Source: Desulfurobacteriaceae bacterium (lineage in GTDB: Bacteria > Aquificota > Aquificia > Desulfurobacteriales > Desulfurobacteriaceae). From it: DNA of 60,901 nt. The notes below the pieces were generated by a model, which did not search any database, was not told the origin of the DNA, and saw nothing but the letters and a program-made list of their open reading frames with translations. Positions 39,852-48,320 of the stretch are shown here, one piece after another. Both the position numbers and the translations under genes were made by a program. The number at the start of each line of letters is the position of its first letter. Within the stretch, counting starts at the first letter, position 1. The stretch covers positions 1-60,901 of the forward strand of contig JALWGN010000003.1 in assembly GCA_027013575.1 (NCBI GenBank), read 5' to 3'.

Positions 39852-40895
39852 ATGGCCAAAGATCCCTCTAAAACCGAGAAGGCAACGCCGCGGCGGCGTC
39901 AGAAAGCAAGAGAGGAAGGTCAGGTCCTAAAGAGTCAGGACGTCCCTATAGCTCTATCGCTGATAGCGGTTTCCATCTCTCTCATCTTCTACTTGCCTTT
40001 TGCGTTTTATAAACTGAAGGAGTACCTCTACTATACCCTGTCTCAGTCGGCTTTTCATGACATTTCTCTTCTTGTCCTAACGTCAGGTTACGTCTTCCTT
40101 ATACTAATCCTTCCTATCTTTTTCCTTCTGATGGTTGTGGGAGTTCTAGGAAACGTCGTTCAGTTTGGTTTCCTCTTTACACTTAAACCGTTAGTCCCTA
40201 AGTTTTCAAACGTAAACCCTGTAACAGGAATACAGAGAGTTTTCTCTTTAAAGACCATTTTTGAAACGGTTAAGAGCTCCTTCAAGTTGTTAATAGCGGT
40301 TGGAGTGGGCTACTACGCTGTTACTCACGTACTCTCTGGTTTTAGTTCCCTATCCTTTATCCCTTTTGATCAACAGGTTGAGTTCCTGGCCAGAAATTCA
40401 GTAATCCTGTTTCTTACCTTTGGTCTTCTATCAATTCCCATTGCAGGGGTTGACTATCTGTTCAGGCGCTGGGAGTATGAAGAAAACTTGAAAATGAGTA
40501 AGCAGGAAGTAAAAGAGGAGAGGAAGCAGCAGGAGGGTCATCCCCTTATAAAGTCTGCCATTAGACGCCGCCAGAGAGAGATTGCTATGAAGAGGATGAT
40601 GGCTGAAGTTCCAAAGGCCGACGTTGTTATCACAAACCCGACCCACTATGCTGTGGCCCTCAAGTATGAGAGAGGTAAAATGCACGCTCCTAAAGTTGTT
40701 GCTAAGGGGGTAGATAACGTTGCTCTAAGGATAAGGGAGATTGCCGTAGAGAACGGCGTGCCTATTGAGGAGAACCCAGAGCTTGCCAGGGCTCTCTACG
40801 AGAGCTGTGATGTGGGAGACTACATTCCTGAGGAGCTCTACAGAGCTGTTGCCAGGATATTAGCTAGGATTTACCGTCAGAGGAAGAGGATTTAA
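39852..40895 (+). CDS. flhB: flagellar export switch protein FlhB
   Basis: KTEKATPRRRQKAREEGQVLKSQDV; NPTH autocleavage motif (VVITNPTHYAVALKY). Confidence 0.97.
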   Translation: MAKDPSKTEKATPRRRQKAREEGQVLKSQDVPIALSLIAVSISLIFYLPFAFYKLKEYLYYTLSQSAFHDISLLVLTSGYVFLILILPIFFLLMVVGVLGNVVQFGFLFTLKPLVPKFSNVNPVTGIQRVFSLKTIFETVKSSFKLLIAVGVGYYAVTHVLSGFSSLSFIPFDQQVEFLARNSVILFLTFGLLSIPIAGVDYLFRRWEYEENLKMSKQEVKEERKQQEGHPLIKSAIRRRQREIAMKRMMAEVPKADVVITNPTHYAVALKYERGKMHAPKVVAKGVDNVALRIREIAVENGVPIEENPELARALYESCDVGDYIPEELYRAVARILARIYRQRKRI

Positions 40896-41325
40896 GACTA
40901 GTAAGTATTTTTACAATCTTATCAACCATTTTTGGATCAACGTAGTTCATTATCTCGCCAGCTATTCTGCTCTTCATGTTGTAGATGATGAGAGCGGCCT
41001 CTTTGGGGTCACTCATTTCTGAAATCTTCTGTCCAGCCATTTCGGGATCCATCTTTGAGAAAATTTTTGCAAGTTTCTTATACCTTTCAGATCTTGCTCT
41101 CTCTATCTCCTCTTGAAAAGCTTTTCTTTCCTGTTTTAGTTTTTCCCGTTCTTCTTCTATCTTTTTAAGAATTTCCTGATTTTTCTTTATAAGAGACTCT
41201 ACCTCTTTCTTTAGTGCAAGAAGTCTCTCAATCTCTTTCTTTGTCTCTTTCTTTTCAACCTTTTCCTGGCCCAGCGCTCCTGGCACCAGTAAACTAAGCG
41301 TTAGTACGGCTATTAAGAACCTCAT
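40864..41325 (-). CDS. MotE-like (MgtE N-terminal-like domain) flagellar protein
   Basis: signal peptide, coiled coil, KIFSKMDPEMAGQKISEMSDPKEAALIIYNMKSRIAGEIMNYVDPKMVDKI. Confidence 0.82.
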   Translation of the reverse strand: MRFLIAVLTLSLLVPGALGQEKVEKKETKKEIERLLALKKEVESLIKKNQEILKKIEEEREKLKQERKAFQEEIERARSERYKKLAKIFSKMDPEMAGQKISEMSDPKEAALIIYNMKSRIAGEIMNYVDPKMVDKIVKILTSLKSSSSDGKS

Positions 41326-41701
41326 TGATAAACCTCTCTAAGAGAAGCTCTTCCTTCTTTAACTTCTCTTTCTCCCTTCTCTCTACGAGTTTTTCAACAG
41401 CCTTCACTTCGCCTCTTTTAAGTGCCAATTTCTCCTTCTGCCTCTCTATCTCACTAGAGAGTTTTACGGTTTTACGTCTCAGTGCGTCAATCTCTCTAAA
41501 GAGCCTCTTTGAATATTCATTCATGAATCCAAATTCAATGCAAGTTCTTGCTCTCCACCTTTTGATTTCCTCAATCTTCTGGTTTACCTGTTTCTCTTTC
41601 AGCTTTAACTCTTCCAGTTTGCTAAGGAGTTCTTTCAGTCGCTTTTCCTCTTCTGAGAGCTCCCTTCTCTTTACTTTAAGGAGACTTTTTATCCCTTTCA
41701 T
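41294..41701 (-). CDS. FliJ-like coiled-coil flagellar protein
   Basis: coiled-coil ORF of about 135 aa, next to motE-like gene and flagellar cluster. Confidence 0.65.
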   Translation of the reverse strand: MKGIKSLLKVKRRELSEEEKRLKELLSKLEELKLKEKQVNQKIEEIKRWRARTCIEFGFMNEYSKRLFREIDALRRKTVKLSSEIERQKEKLALKRGEVKAVEKLVERREKEKLKKEELLLERFINEVLNSRTNA

Positions 41702-42720
41702 CCTCTATTTTTCACAAGAAGTTGGGCCAGTTTCTGCTGTTCTCTCTTTACAAAATCGTGGATAAACTTCTGGTCTTCAGGTTTTATACCTTCATATTTT
41801 ACGCCATAACAGGTTGTGTGTCTTCTGGGGTAGACGTTGACAACTATTGACTTCAAGTTGAGCTGCTTACCAGCAAGCTCAAATTTAAGGATAATCTGGG
41901 TCATCGGTTGTAGTTCTGTTTGAGATTCGCTTAAAGGTATACAGACTTTTGCACCACCCGCAGAGATATCTACAATTTCTCCTTTTAGCCACTGAATCTC
42001 TTCCCCATCAGGAATACCAACTCTTACCGGTATTTCAACTTCAACTCTTGTATACTCCCTCCTTTGATACCTTGTTAGTTCAAAAGTATGGGGAATTTTT
42101 AGGATAGTTTTTCCATTTTCTATATACATATCTTCAACGGTGCCTTCGAATTTATAGATACCATCACCTTTTCTTACAAAGGAAATTGTAACTTTCTGTC
42201 CTAAAATGTTTGGGATTCCCTTTTTGTCAATAACCGCCCAGTACATATACTTCTCGTCTTTGTCAAAAAGTGCAATTTCAAAGCTTTCTTTTTCCTGAGT
42301 ATATAGCTTTGCCGGCTGAAAGAGCTCAATATCCTTTGTAGATACTAAAGGAACGAAATACGGTACGTAGTCAAAGCCAAGTTTTACTCTCATATCCTGA
42401 ACGAGTTTTTCGTCGGCATTCGGGTCCGTTTTGAGGTAGAGATCCACGACTTTCTCAAAGGGAGCTTTAAACTCTAGGGTCAAAAAGGGGTCCCTTCCTA
42501 GTTTAAGTGAGTACTCCCACAGAATCTGGATCTCTTTATCTGAAAGTCCTCTTTCATAGGCTTCCTTGAAGAAGAACTCTTTAAGTTTCTTAGCCTTTAA
42601 GTACTCCCTTAAAAGTCCGATTAGAATAAGTGCCAGGATTAGAATAGCTAATATGAGTATGAAGGTTATGATTGTATCTATTCCGGCCTGAGGTAGTTTT
42701 AAGAAGCTTAGGTCTCGCAT
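41698..42720 (-). CDS. PilZ-domain (c-di-GMP binding) protein, YcgR-like arrangement
   Basis: TRYQRREYTRVEVEIPVRVGIPDGEEIQWLKGEIVDISAGGAKVCIPLSE: RxxxR and (D/N)xSxxG motifs. Confidence 0.87.
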   Translation of the reverse strand: MRDLSFLKLPQAGIDTIITFILILAILILALILIGLLREYLKAKKLKEFFFKEAYERGLSDKEIQILWEYSLKLGRDPFLTLEFKAPFEKVVDLYLKTDPNADEKLVQDMRVKLGFDYVPYFVPLVSTKDIELFQPAKLYTQEKESFEIALFDKDEKYMYWAVIDKKGIPNILGQKVTISFVRKGDGIYKFEGTVEDMYIENGKTILKIPHTFELTRYQRREYTRVEVEIPVRVGIPDGEEIQWLKGEIVDISAGGAKVCIPLSESQTELQPMTQIILKFELAGKQLNLKSIVVNVYPRRHTTCYGVKYEGIKPEDQKFIHDFVKREQQKLAQLLVKNRG

Positions 42721-42779
42721 GGGCTATTCCTTTAGAGTTTTGAGCGTAATTATTTTAGCATAGTTATGTCTGGAAAATT

Positions 42780-43467
42780 TCACGGTTTAACTTCAGATGT
42801 TTTCATTTTACTATATGCTGAACATCTTTTACGCAGAGGACACTTGGCACATAAAGGTTTCTTTCTACAGTATTTTTTTGAGTGTTCTACTATTAGTGCA
42901 TGGAGTTCTTTATACGTTTCCAAGTTTTCAGAAGGTGGCATCTCTTTTTCAACTTGTTCTTTTACCTTCTCGTATGTAAATTTTTCGCTTTTTATTATTC
43001 CTAACCTGGAGAACAAACGCTTTGTGTAAGCATCTACAACGAATGATGGTTTGTTAAGCCCATAAAGTAGAATACTATCTGCGGTTTCTTTCCCTATCCC
43101 TTTCACTTTGAGTAACTCTTTTCTTAAACTTTCCATTTCTATTCTCTTCAGGTTTTCAATCCCTCCATTTTTCTCTACGAAGTGGCACAGGTTTTTGAGG
43201 TATCTGGCTTTTTGCCTGAAGAATCCAGCGGGTTTTATGAGCTCCTGGAGTTTTTCTTCGGGACAGGAGAGAATGGCCTCTAATGGCCTCTGGAGTTATT
43301 AGGTTTTCCCTCTTAAGGTTCTCTATGGCCTTTTCAACGTTTTTCCAGTTTGTGTTCTGTGTAAGAACGGCTCCTACGCACACTTCAAATGGAGTCTCTG
43401 CAGGCCACCAGTTCTGCTTTCCGTACGTTTTCAGGAGGGTCTGGTATATCTCCGATATACTTTTCAT
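42780..43467 (-). pseudogene. endonuclease III-like HhH-GPD DNA glycosylase, frameshifted by a 10-bp tandem duplication
   Basis: N-part ORF 43156-43467 (TPFEVCVGAVLTQNTNWKNVEKAIENL), C-part ORF 42780-43136 (VKGIGKETADSILLYGL, VVDAYTKR, CX6CX2CX5C); deletion of one aatggcctct copy rejoins frames. Confidence 0.9.
43272..43291. repeat. 10-bp perfect tandem duplication aatggcctct x2
   Basis: direct reading gaatggcctctaatggcctctgg. Confidence 0.97.
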
Positions 43468-43497
43468 ACTAAAAAATTTAGTTCAGGGGTTTTAAAG

Positions 43498-44160
43498 ATG
43501 ATAGACCTTCATACCCACACCTTTTTTAGCGACGGGGAGCTCCTCCCCAGCGAGCTGGTTCGCCGGGCAGAGGCTATCGGCTACAGGGCAATTGCTATAA
43601 CGGACCACGCAGACTTCTCAAACTACAAGTTCCTCTTAGAGAGGCTCTACGACACTTTAGAAGTTCTTAACGAGAGTACGTCTGTTGTGGTTGTTCCGGG
43701 AGTTGAGATTACCCACGTTCCGCCGGCTAAGATTCCTGAACTTATAGAGAGGTGCAGGGAGGCTGGAGCCAGAATCGTTGTTGTCCACGGGGAAACTGTT
43801 GTTGAGCCCGTAGCTCCTGGAACGAACAGGGCTGCAATTGAAGGGGGAGCCGACATCCTCGCTCACCCGGGGCTCATAACCAGAGAAGAGGTAGAGCTGG
43901 CAAAGGAGAGGGGAGTTTTCCTTGAAATTACGACGAGAAGGGGGCACAGTATAACCAACGGCCACGTTGCAAAGCTTGCCACAGAGGTGGGAGCTCCCCT
44001 CGTAATAAACACAGATGCCCACTCGCCGGGAGATCTTGTTACGAGGAGCTTTGCAATAACTGTAGGGGTTGGAGCCGGCCTTACAGTCTCTCAGGTTGAA
44101 GAGTGCTTTGCCAACAGCGAAGGTCTGGTTAAGAGGTTGACGGGGCGGGAGCTCCGTTAG
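43498..44160 (+). CDS. PHP-domain histidinol phosphatase family protein
   Basis: MIDLHTHTFFSDGELLPSELVRRAEAIGYRAIAITDHAD; NTDAHSPGDL. Confidence 0.9.
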   Translation: MIDLHTHTFFSDGELLPSELVRRAEAIGYRAIAITDHADFSNYKFLLERLYDTLEVLNESTSVVVVPGVEITHVPPAKIPELIERCREAGARIVVVHGETVVEPVAPGTNRAAIEGGADILAHPGLITREEVELAKERGVFLEITTRRGHSITNGHVAKLATEVGAPLVINTDAHSPGDLVTRSFAITVGVGAGLTVSQVEECFANSEGLVKRLTGRELR

Positions 44161-44173
44161 AAATTTAACTCCC

Positions 44174-44268
44174 GGAGGCGGACGGGGGCTGGTGTCCCCC
44201 CCGGACTTCAAATCCGGTGGCCCCGCTAGGAGCGGGGTGGTGGGTTCGATTCCCATCCGCCTCCGCCA
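44174..44268 (+). tRNA. selC: tRNA-Sec (anticodon UCA), CCA encoded
   Basis: 8-bp acceptor ggaggcgg/ccgcctcc, anticodon arm ccggacttcaaatccgg with TCA, long variable arm ggccccgctaggagcggggt, 95 nt ending GCCA. Confidence 0.95.
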
Positions 44269-45576
44269 TTAAACGAGAAGCTTTTCCGGTATTTCTGATA
44301 TATGCTTGATTCCTTTAACAACCTCAAACCCGTTCTTTCTGGCCTCTTTCTCCCTCAGCTCCTCAAGTCTTACCCTTCTTACTTCTCCCGTAAGGCCTAT
44401 CTCTCCAAACAGTGCAAATTCCGGTTTTATCGGTCTGTCAAAGTAGCTTGAGACGATTGCCGCAGCTACTGGCAGGTCAACGGCAGGCTCGTCAACCTTT
44501 ACCCCTCCTACAACGTTGACGAAAACGTCAAAGTTCCTCAGTGGTATTCCCAGTTCCTTCTCAACTGTTGCAACTATAATAGAGAGCCTGTTTGCGTTTA
44601 TTCCCTTTGCTCTTCTCTGGGGGGTTGTAAAAACAGCTCTTGTAACCAGAGCCTGAACCTCCAAAAGGAGGGGTCTGCTTCCTTCAATTCCGGCAAATAC
44701 GACAGAACCTGCTTTCTCTTTAGGTCTCTCCTCCAGGAAGAACTGTGAAGGGTTGGGAACCTCTTTCAGTCCGGTTTCTGTCATCTCAAATACGGCAAGC
44801 TCTCCGGTTGACCCGAACCTGTTCTTAATACTCCTGAAGATTCTAAAGTTGTAGCCTCTGTCTCCTTCAAACTGGAAAACTGCGTCAACTATGTGCTCTA
44901 AAACTTTAGGCCCCGCAATGGTTCCCTCTTTAGTTACGTGGCCGACTATAAAGCTGGTTATTCCCCTTCTTTTGGAGAGGTTCGTTATAAAGGCCGCACA
45001 CTCCCTTACCTGAGAAACTGAGCCTGCTGCAGACTCTATGTAGGGTAGATAGAGGGTCTGGATGGAGTCGTAAACCGCAAGGATCGGGTTTATTCTCTCC
45101 ACCTGCTGAGCGATCTCTTCAAGGTTGTTCTCAGAGTAGATAAGCAGGTTCTCCTTTAGAGCTCCCAGCCTGTTAGCCCTGAGTGCTACCTGTTGAGGAG
45201 ACTCCTCGGCCGTTACGTAAAGAACCTTCCCTTTCTCTGCAAAGAGGCTTGCGATCTGAAGCAGGAAGGTTGACTTCCCTATTCCCGGTTCACCGGATAT
45301 GAGAGAAACGGAGCCTTTTACTACTCCTCCTCCTAGAACCCGGTCAAACTCGGTTATTCCGGTTCTCTCTCTGTTCTCGGTGGAGCTCTCTATTTCGGTA
45401 ACCGGAACGGGAGAGGTAGCCGAGGAGGTAACCCATGAGGAGCGGTGTTTTACCTCCTTCTTCTCAACCTCCTCAACTAAACTTCCCCACTCTCCACACT
45501 CAGGGCACCTTCCAGCCCACTTTGGAGTTCTGTAGCCGCACTTCTGACAGACGTAAACCGTTTTCTTCTTTCTCAA
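44269..45576 (-). CDS. radA: DNA repair protein RadA
   Basis: YVCQKCGYRTPKWAGRCPECGEWGSL zinc finger; SLISGEPGIGKSTFLLQIA; KNRFGSTGEL; Lon-like C-term. Confidence 0.96.
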   Translation of the reverse strand: MRKKKTVYVCQKCGYRTPKWAGRCPECGEWGSLVEEVEKKEVKHRSSWVTSSATSPVPVTEIESSTENRERTGITEFDRVLGGGVVKGSVSLISGEPGIGKSTFLLQIASLFAEKGKVLYVTAEESPQQVALRANRLGALKENLLIYSENNLEEIAQQVERINPILAVYDSIQTLYLPYIESAAGSVSQVRECAAFITNLSKRRGITSFIVGHVTKEGTIAGPKVLEHIVDAVFQFEGDRGYNFRIFRSIKNRFGSTGELAVFEMTETGLKEVPNPSQFFLEERPKEKAGSVVFAGIEGSRPLLLEVQALVTRAVFTTPQRRAKGINANRLSIIVATVEKELGIPLRNFDVFVNVVGGVKVDEPAVDLPVAAAIVSSYFDRPIKPEFALFGEIGLTGEVRRVRLEELREKEARKNGFEVVKGIKHISEIPEKLLV

Positions 45577-45594
45577 TGCCTTCTCACGATTTGA

Positions 45595-47619
45595 TTAAAA
45601 GATAAGAGTGGCCAGGTGGTAAGTGATAAAAGCCAGCACCCATGCCGTCGTTAAATCTATTGCAACGACTCCCAGAGTAAACTTCCAGCTTCCGCTCTCC
45701 TGTTTTATAGCTGCCATAGTTGCAACGCAGGGAGTGTAAAGGAGCGTAAAGACCAGGAAAGCCAGAGCGCTTTCAGGTGTAAAGACGTTTCTCAGAACTT
45801 CAACAAGGCCTGATTCACCGGTTCCGTAGAGAGTGCCCAGAGTTCCAACTACGATCTCTTTTGCCAGAGCTCCAAAGATAAGAGCAACGACCGGTTTCCA
45901 GTCCTCAATTCCAATTGGGTGGAACAGCGGAGAGATGGCTTTTCCTATTTTGCCAACTATACTTCCCTCTCCGGCGTACTCAACTCCAGGAGGGAGTGAA
46001 GCAAGGGCCCAGATGAGAACGGATACAGCAAATATTACAGTTCCCGCTTTCTGGATGAAGTCCTTTACCTCTATCCAGGTTTCATTTAAGACAACGTTCC
46101 AGGAGGGTAGTTTGTATGGGGGGAGCTCTATAAAGAACTCATCCTCGTTTTCTCTGTAGAGGAACTTAGACATTAAAGCTGCAAGTAGAAGTGCCAGAAT
46201 GACTCCGAGTAAGTAGAGCCCGAGAATGATGAGGGTTTTCTTTTCAAAGAAGAAGGCTGCGACAAATACTGTATAAACCGGAAGCCTAGCGCTACAGGAG
46301 ATCCAGGGAATAGTGGCCATTGTTATTAACTTCTGATAAGAGGATCTCATAGCTCTTGTTGCGTAAATAGCAGGAACGTTACACCCAAAGCCCAGGATCA
46401 TTGGAATTACAGAAGCTCCGCTCAGTCCAAAGATTTTCATAAAATTGTCCCAAAGAGCTGCAGCCCTTGCCATGTATCCTGAATCCTCAAGGATCGACAT
46501 TAGAAAGTAGAGAATACCGAGAATGGGCAGGAAGACCATTACCGCACCTACTCCAGCCAGGATACCCTCGTTTAAGAGAGATATCAAAGGCGTTGGAAGG
46601 AACTGGAGATAAACCTTAACTAAAGAGGGAAGTAAGTCACTGAAAAAGTGATCTATAACCTCAATGAAAGGTTCGCTGAATGTAAAAGTAAGTTTAAAAA
46701 CACCCCACATAATTAGAAAGAAAATTGGGATTCCAGTTATAGGGTTTGTTACTACCTTATCTATCCTGTCGCTTAGCGTCTCCTTTGGTTCTGAAGAGGT
46801 GCTTTCAATAACTTCCCTTGCTATCTTGGAGGCAAGTAGAAAGCGCTCTTTTGATACGTATGTGGGGAGGTCTAAACCAAAGCGTTCTCTGACTTCCTTC
46901 TCTATTTGATCTATCTCTTCAAAAATAGTTGTAGGATCTGGAAGAACTCTTTCTGCGATCCTCCTTATTTCTGGATCCTTTTCAAGGAGTTTAATAGTAA
47001 ACCATCTTAGATTGAAGTTGAAATCCTGAGGTATTTGTTTTTTGAGTTTGAGTGTAACGAGCTCAATTGCTTCCTCTAAAAATTCTGAGTAAATGGGGGT
47101 AAACCCTTTTGGTCTAATATCTCCTGTTGCTAACTGAAGAAATATTTCAGATAGTCTGTTTAAACCTTCTCTCCTTGCTGCAGATACCTCAACTACCGGT
47201 AAATTGAGAATTTTTTCTAATTTCTCTGTATTAATGGAGAACTTAAGTTTTTTGAGCTCATCAATTTTATTGAGAACAATGATCGGTTTAATTCCCATAT
47301 CTAAGAGCTCAAGAGTTAAATAAAGGTTTCTTCCCAGTAAAGTTGCATCAAGTACGTTTGCTACAACATCATACTCCCCACTCAGTAGGAAATTTCTTGT
47401 AACTCTTTCTTCGAGGGAGTACGACGTAAGACTGTAGATTCCCGGGAGATCTATTAGTTCAATCTCAAACCCTCTAAAGTGGTACCTTCCTGTTTTCTTC
47501 TGAACTGTAACTCCTGGCCAGTTACCGACCATCTCGTTTGTTCCGGCCAGGGCATTCATAATAGCCGTTTTCCCGACGTTAGGGTTCCCTACCAGAGCTA
47601 CCCTTACCTTCCTTCTCAT
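45595..47619 (-). CDS. feoB: ferrous iron transport protein B
   Basis: VALVGNPNVGKTAIMNALAG; WPGVTVQKKTGRY; DLPGIYSLTSYS; permease domain. Confidence 0.96.
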   Translation of the reverse strand: MRRKVRVALVGNPNVGKTAIMNALAGTNEMVGNWPGVTVQKKTGRYHFRGFEIELIDLPGIYSLTSYSLEERVTRNFLLSGEYDVVANVLDATLLGRNLYLTLELLDMGIKPIIVLNKIDELKKLKFSINTEKLEKILNLPVVEVSAARREGLNRLSEIFLQLATGDIRPKGFTPIYSEFLEEAIELVTLKLKKQIPQDFNFNLRWFTIKLLEKDPEIRRIAERVLPDPTTIFEEIDQIEKEVRERFGLDLPTYVSKERFLLASKIAREVIESTSSEPKETLSDRIDKVVTNPITGIPIFFLIMWGVFKLTFTFSEPFIEVIDHFFSDLLPSLVKVYLQFLPTPLISLLNEGILAGVGAVMVFLPILGILYFLMSILEDSGYMARAAALWDNFMKIFGLSGASVIPMILGFGCNVPAIYATRAMRSSYQKLITMATIPWISCSARLPVYTVFVAAFFFEKKTLIILGLYLLGVILALLLAALMSKFLYRENEDEFFIELPPYKLPSWNVVLNETWIEVKDFIQKAGTVIFAVSVLIWALASLPPGVEYAGEGSIVGKIGKAISPLFHPIGIEDWKPVVALIFGALAKEIVVGTLGTLYGTGESGLVEVLRNVFTPESALAFLVFTLLYTPCVATMAAIKQESGSWKFTLGVVAIDLTTAWVLAFITYHLATLIF

Positions 47620-47668
47620 CTTGCTTCCTCTTCTCCACTAGATTTTAAGAGAGTTTAATGGTAGCTAG

Positions 47669-47686
47669 TTAGATAATATTAACTTT
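47669..47686 (-). promoter_or_regulatory. operator-like element upstream of feoB (identical 18-mer also upstream of feoA)
   Basis: ttagataatattaacttt, exact match at 48208-48225. Confidence 0.6.
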
Positions 47687-47786
47687 CTTTGGATTTTTCA
47701 ACTATCTTTTTTAATTTAGATTCACACTAAGATTGGAAAGCAAAAGTATATTTGTCCTTTGAATAAGAACTTAGAGGGGGCGTTTC

Positions 47787-47852
47787 ATGGATGGAACTAT
47801 GGTATTTATCATATTACTCCTTCTATTCTTCCTCTTTGTGCTTTACTGGTAG
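47787..47852 (+). CDS. 21-aa hydrophobic single-TM mini-protein
   Basis: ATG after agaggggg: MDGTMVFIILLLLFFLFVLYW*; not in ORF track because of length. Confidence 0.55.
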   Translation: MDGTMVFIILLLLFFLFVLYW

Positions 47853-47899
47853 GGATAAAGTGTACGTAAAGAAGCTTTTACATGGTAAAGAAAGCTTAA

Positions 47900-47917
47900 A
47901 TTAACTTTAAAGTTAAT
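47900..47917. promoter_or_regulatory. 18-bp perfect palindrome built from the half-site shared with the feo boxes
   Basis: attaactttaaagttaat equals its own reverse complement. Confidence 0.5.
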
Positions 47918-47943
47918 CTAAACGTATGAAAATTTTGGCTTGT

Positions 47944-48180
47944 TTAAGGTTTATGTTGTTCTGAAATCTCTTTGACTTCTATTTTTGATGCCATTCCTTT
48001 ACCAAGAGCAATCCTGCTTCCGGCAACTTCTATGATGAGAGGGCCGGGTGGTGCTTTTACAACTTTAACTGTTGCTCCCGGATATAGTCCTATTGCGGCT
48101 AATCTATTTCTTACTCCAAGTCCACCAGTTATATTTGTAATTTGTACTATTCTTCCTTCGGGAACCTCCACCAACTTCAT
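47944..48180 (-). CDS. feoA: ferrous iron transport protein A (SH3-like)
   Basis: GLGVRNRLAAIGLYPGATVKVVKAPPGPLIIEVAGSRIALGKGMASKIEV. Confidence 0.93.
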   Translation of the reverse strand: MKLVEVPEGRIVQITNITGGLGVRNRLAAIGLYPGATVKVVKAPPGPLIIEVAGSRIALGKGMASKIEVKEISEQHKP

Positions 48181-48207
48181 GCGTACGGACCTCCTATCAG
48201 CCTTGAA

Positions 48208-48225
48208 TTAGATAATATTAACTTT
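48208..48225 (-). promoter_or_regulatory. operator-like element upstream of feoA
   Basis: ttagataatattaacttt, identical to 47669-47686. Confidence 0.6.
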
Positions 48226-48320
48226 ATTCGTATATGTCAACTCAGGTTAAATATGTTTAATGTTCTTTTATTAGTTACGGGTTACAATTTCCGCTAAAAA
48301 ACGGGAGGTATGGTGGATTC

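Noticed and set aside
39889-39903. acgccgc-g-gcggcgt inverted repeat at the start of flhB
   Set aside because: Short arms (7 bp) inside the conserved ATPRRR coding motif; likely a codon effect.
41325-41765. Plus-strand ORF (Ser/Phe-rich) at 41325-41765
   Set aside because: Antisense of the fliJ-like coiled coil; Ser/Phe/Leu richness is the mirror of Lys/Glu codons.
42766-43029. Plus-strand ORFs within 42.7-43.5 kb
   Set aside because: Antisense to the endonuclease III-like gene, which has clear HhH and FeS motifs.
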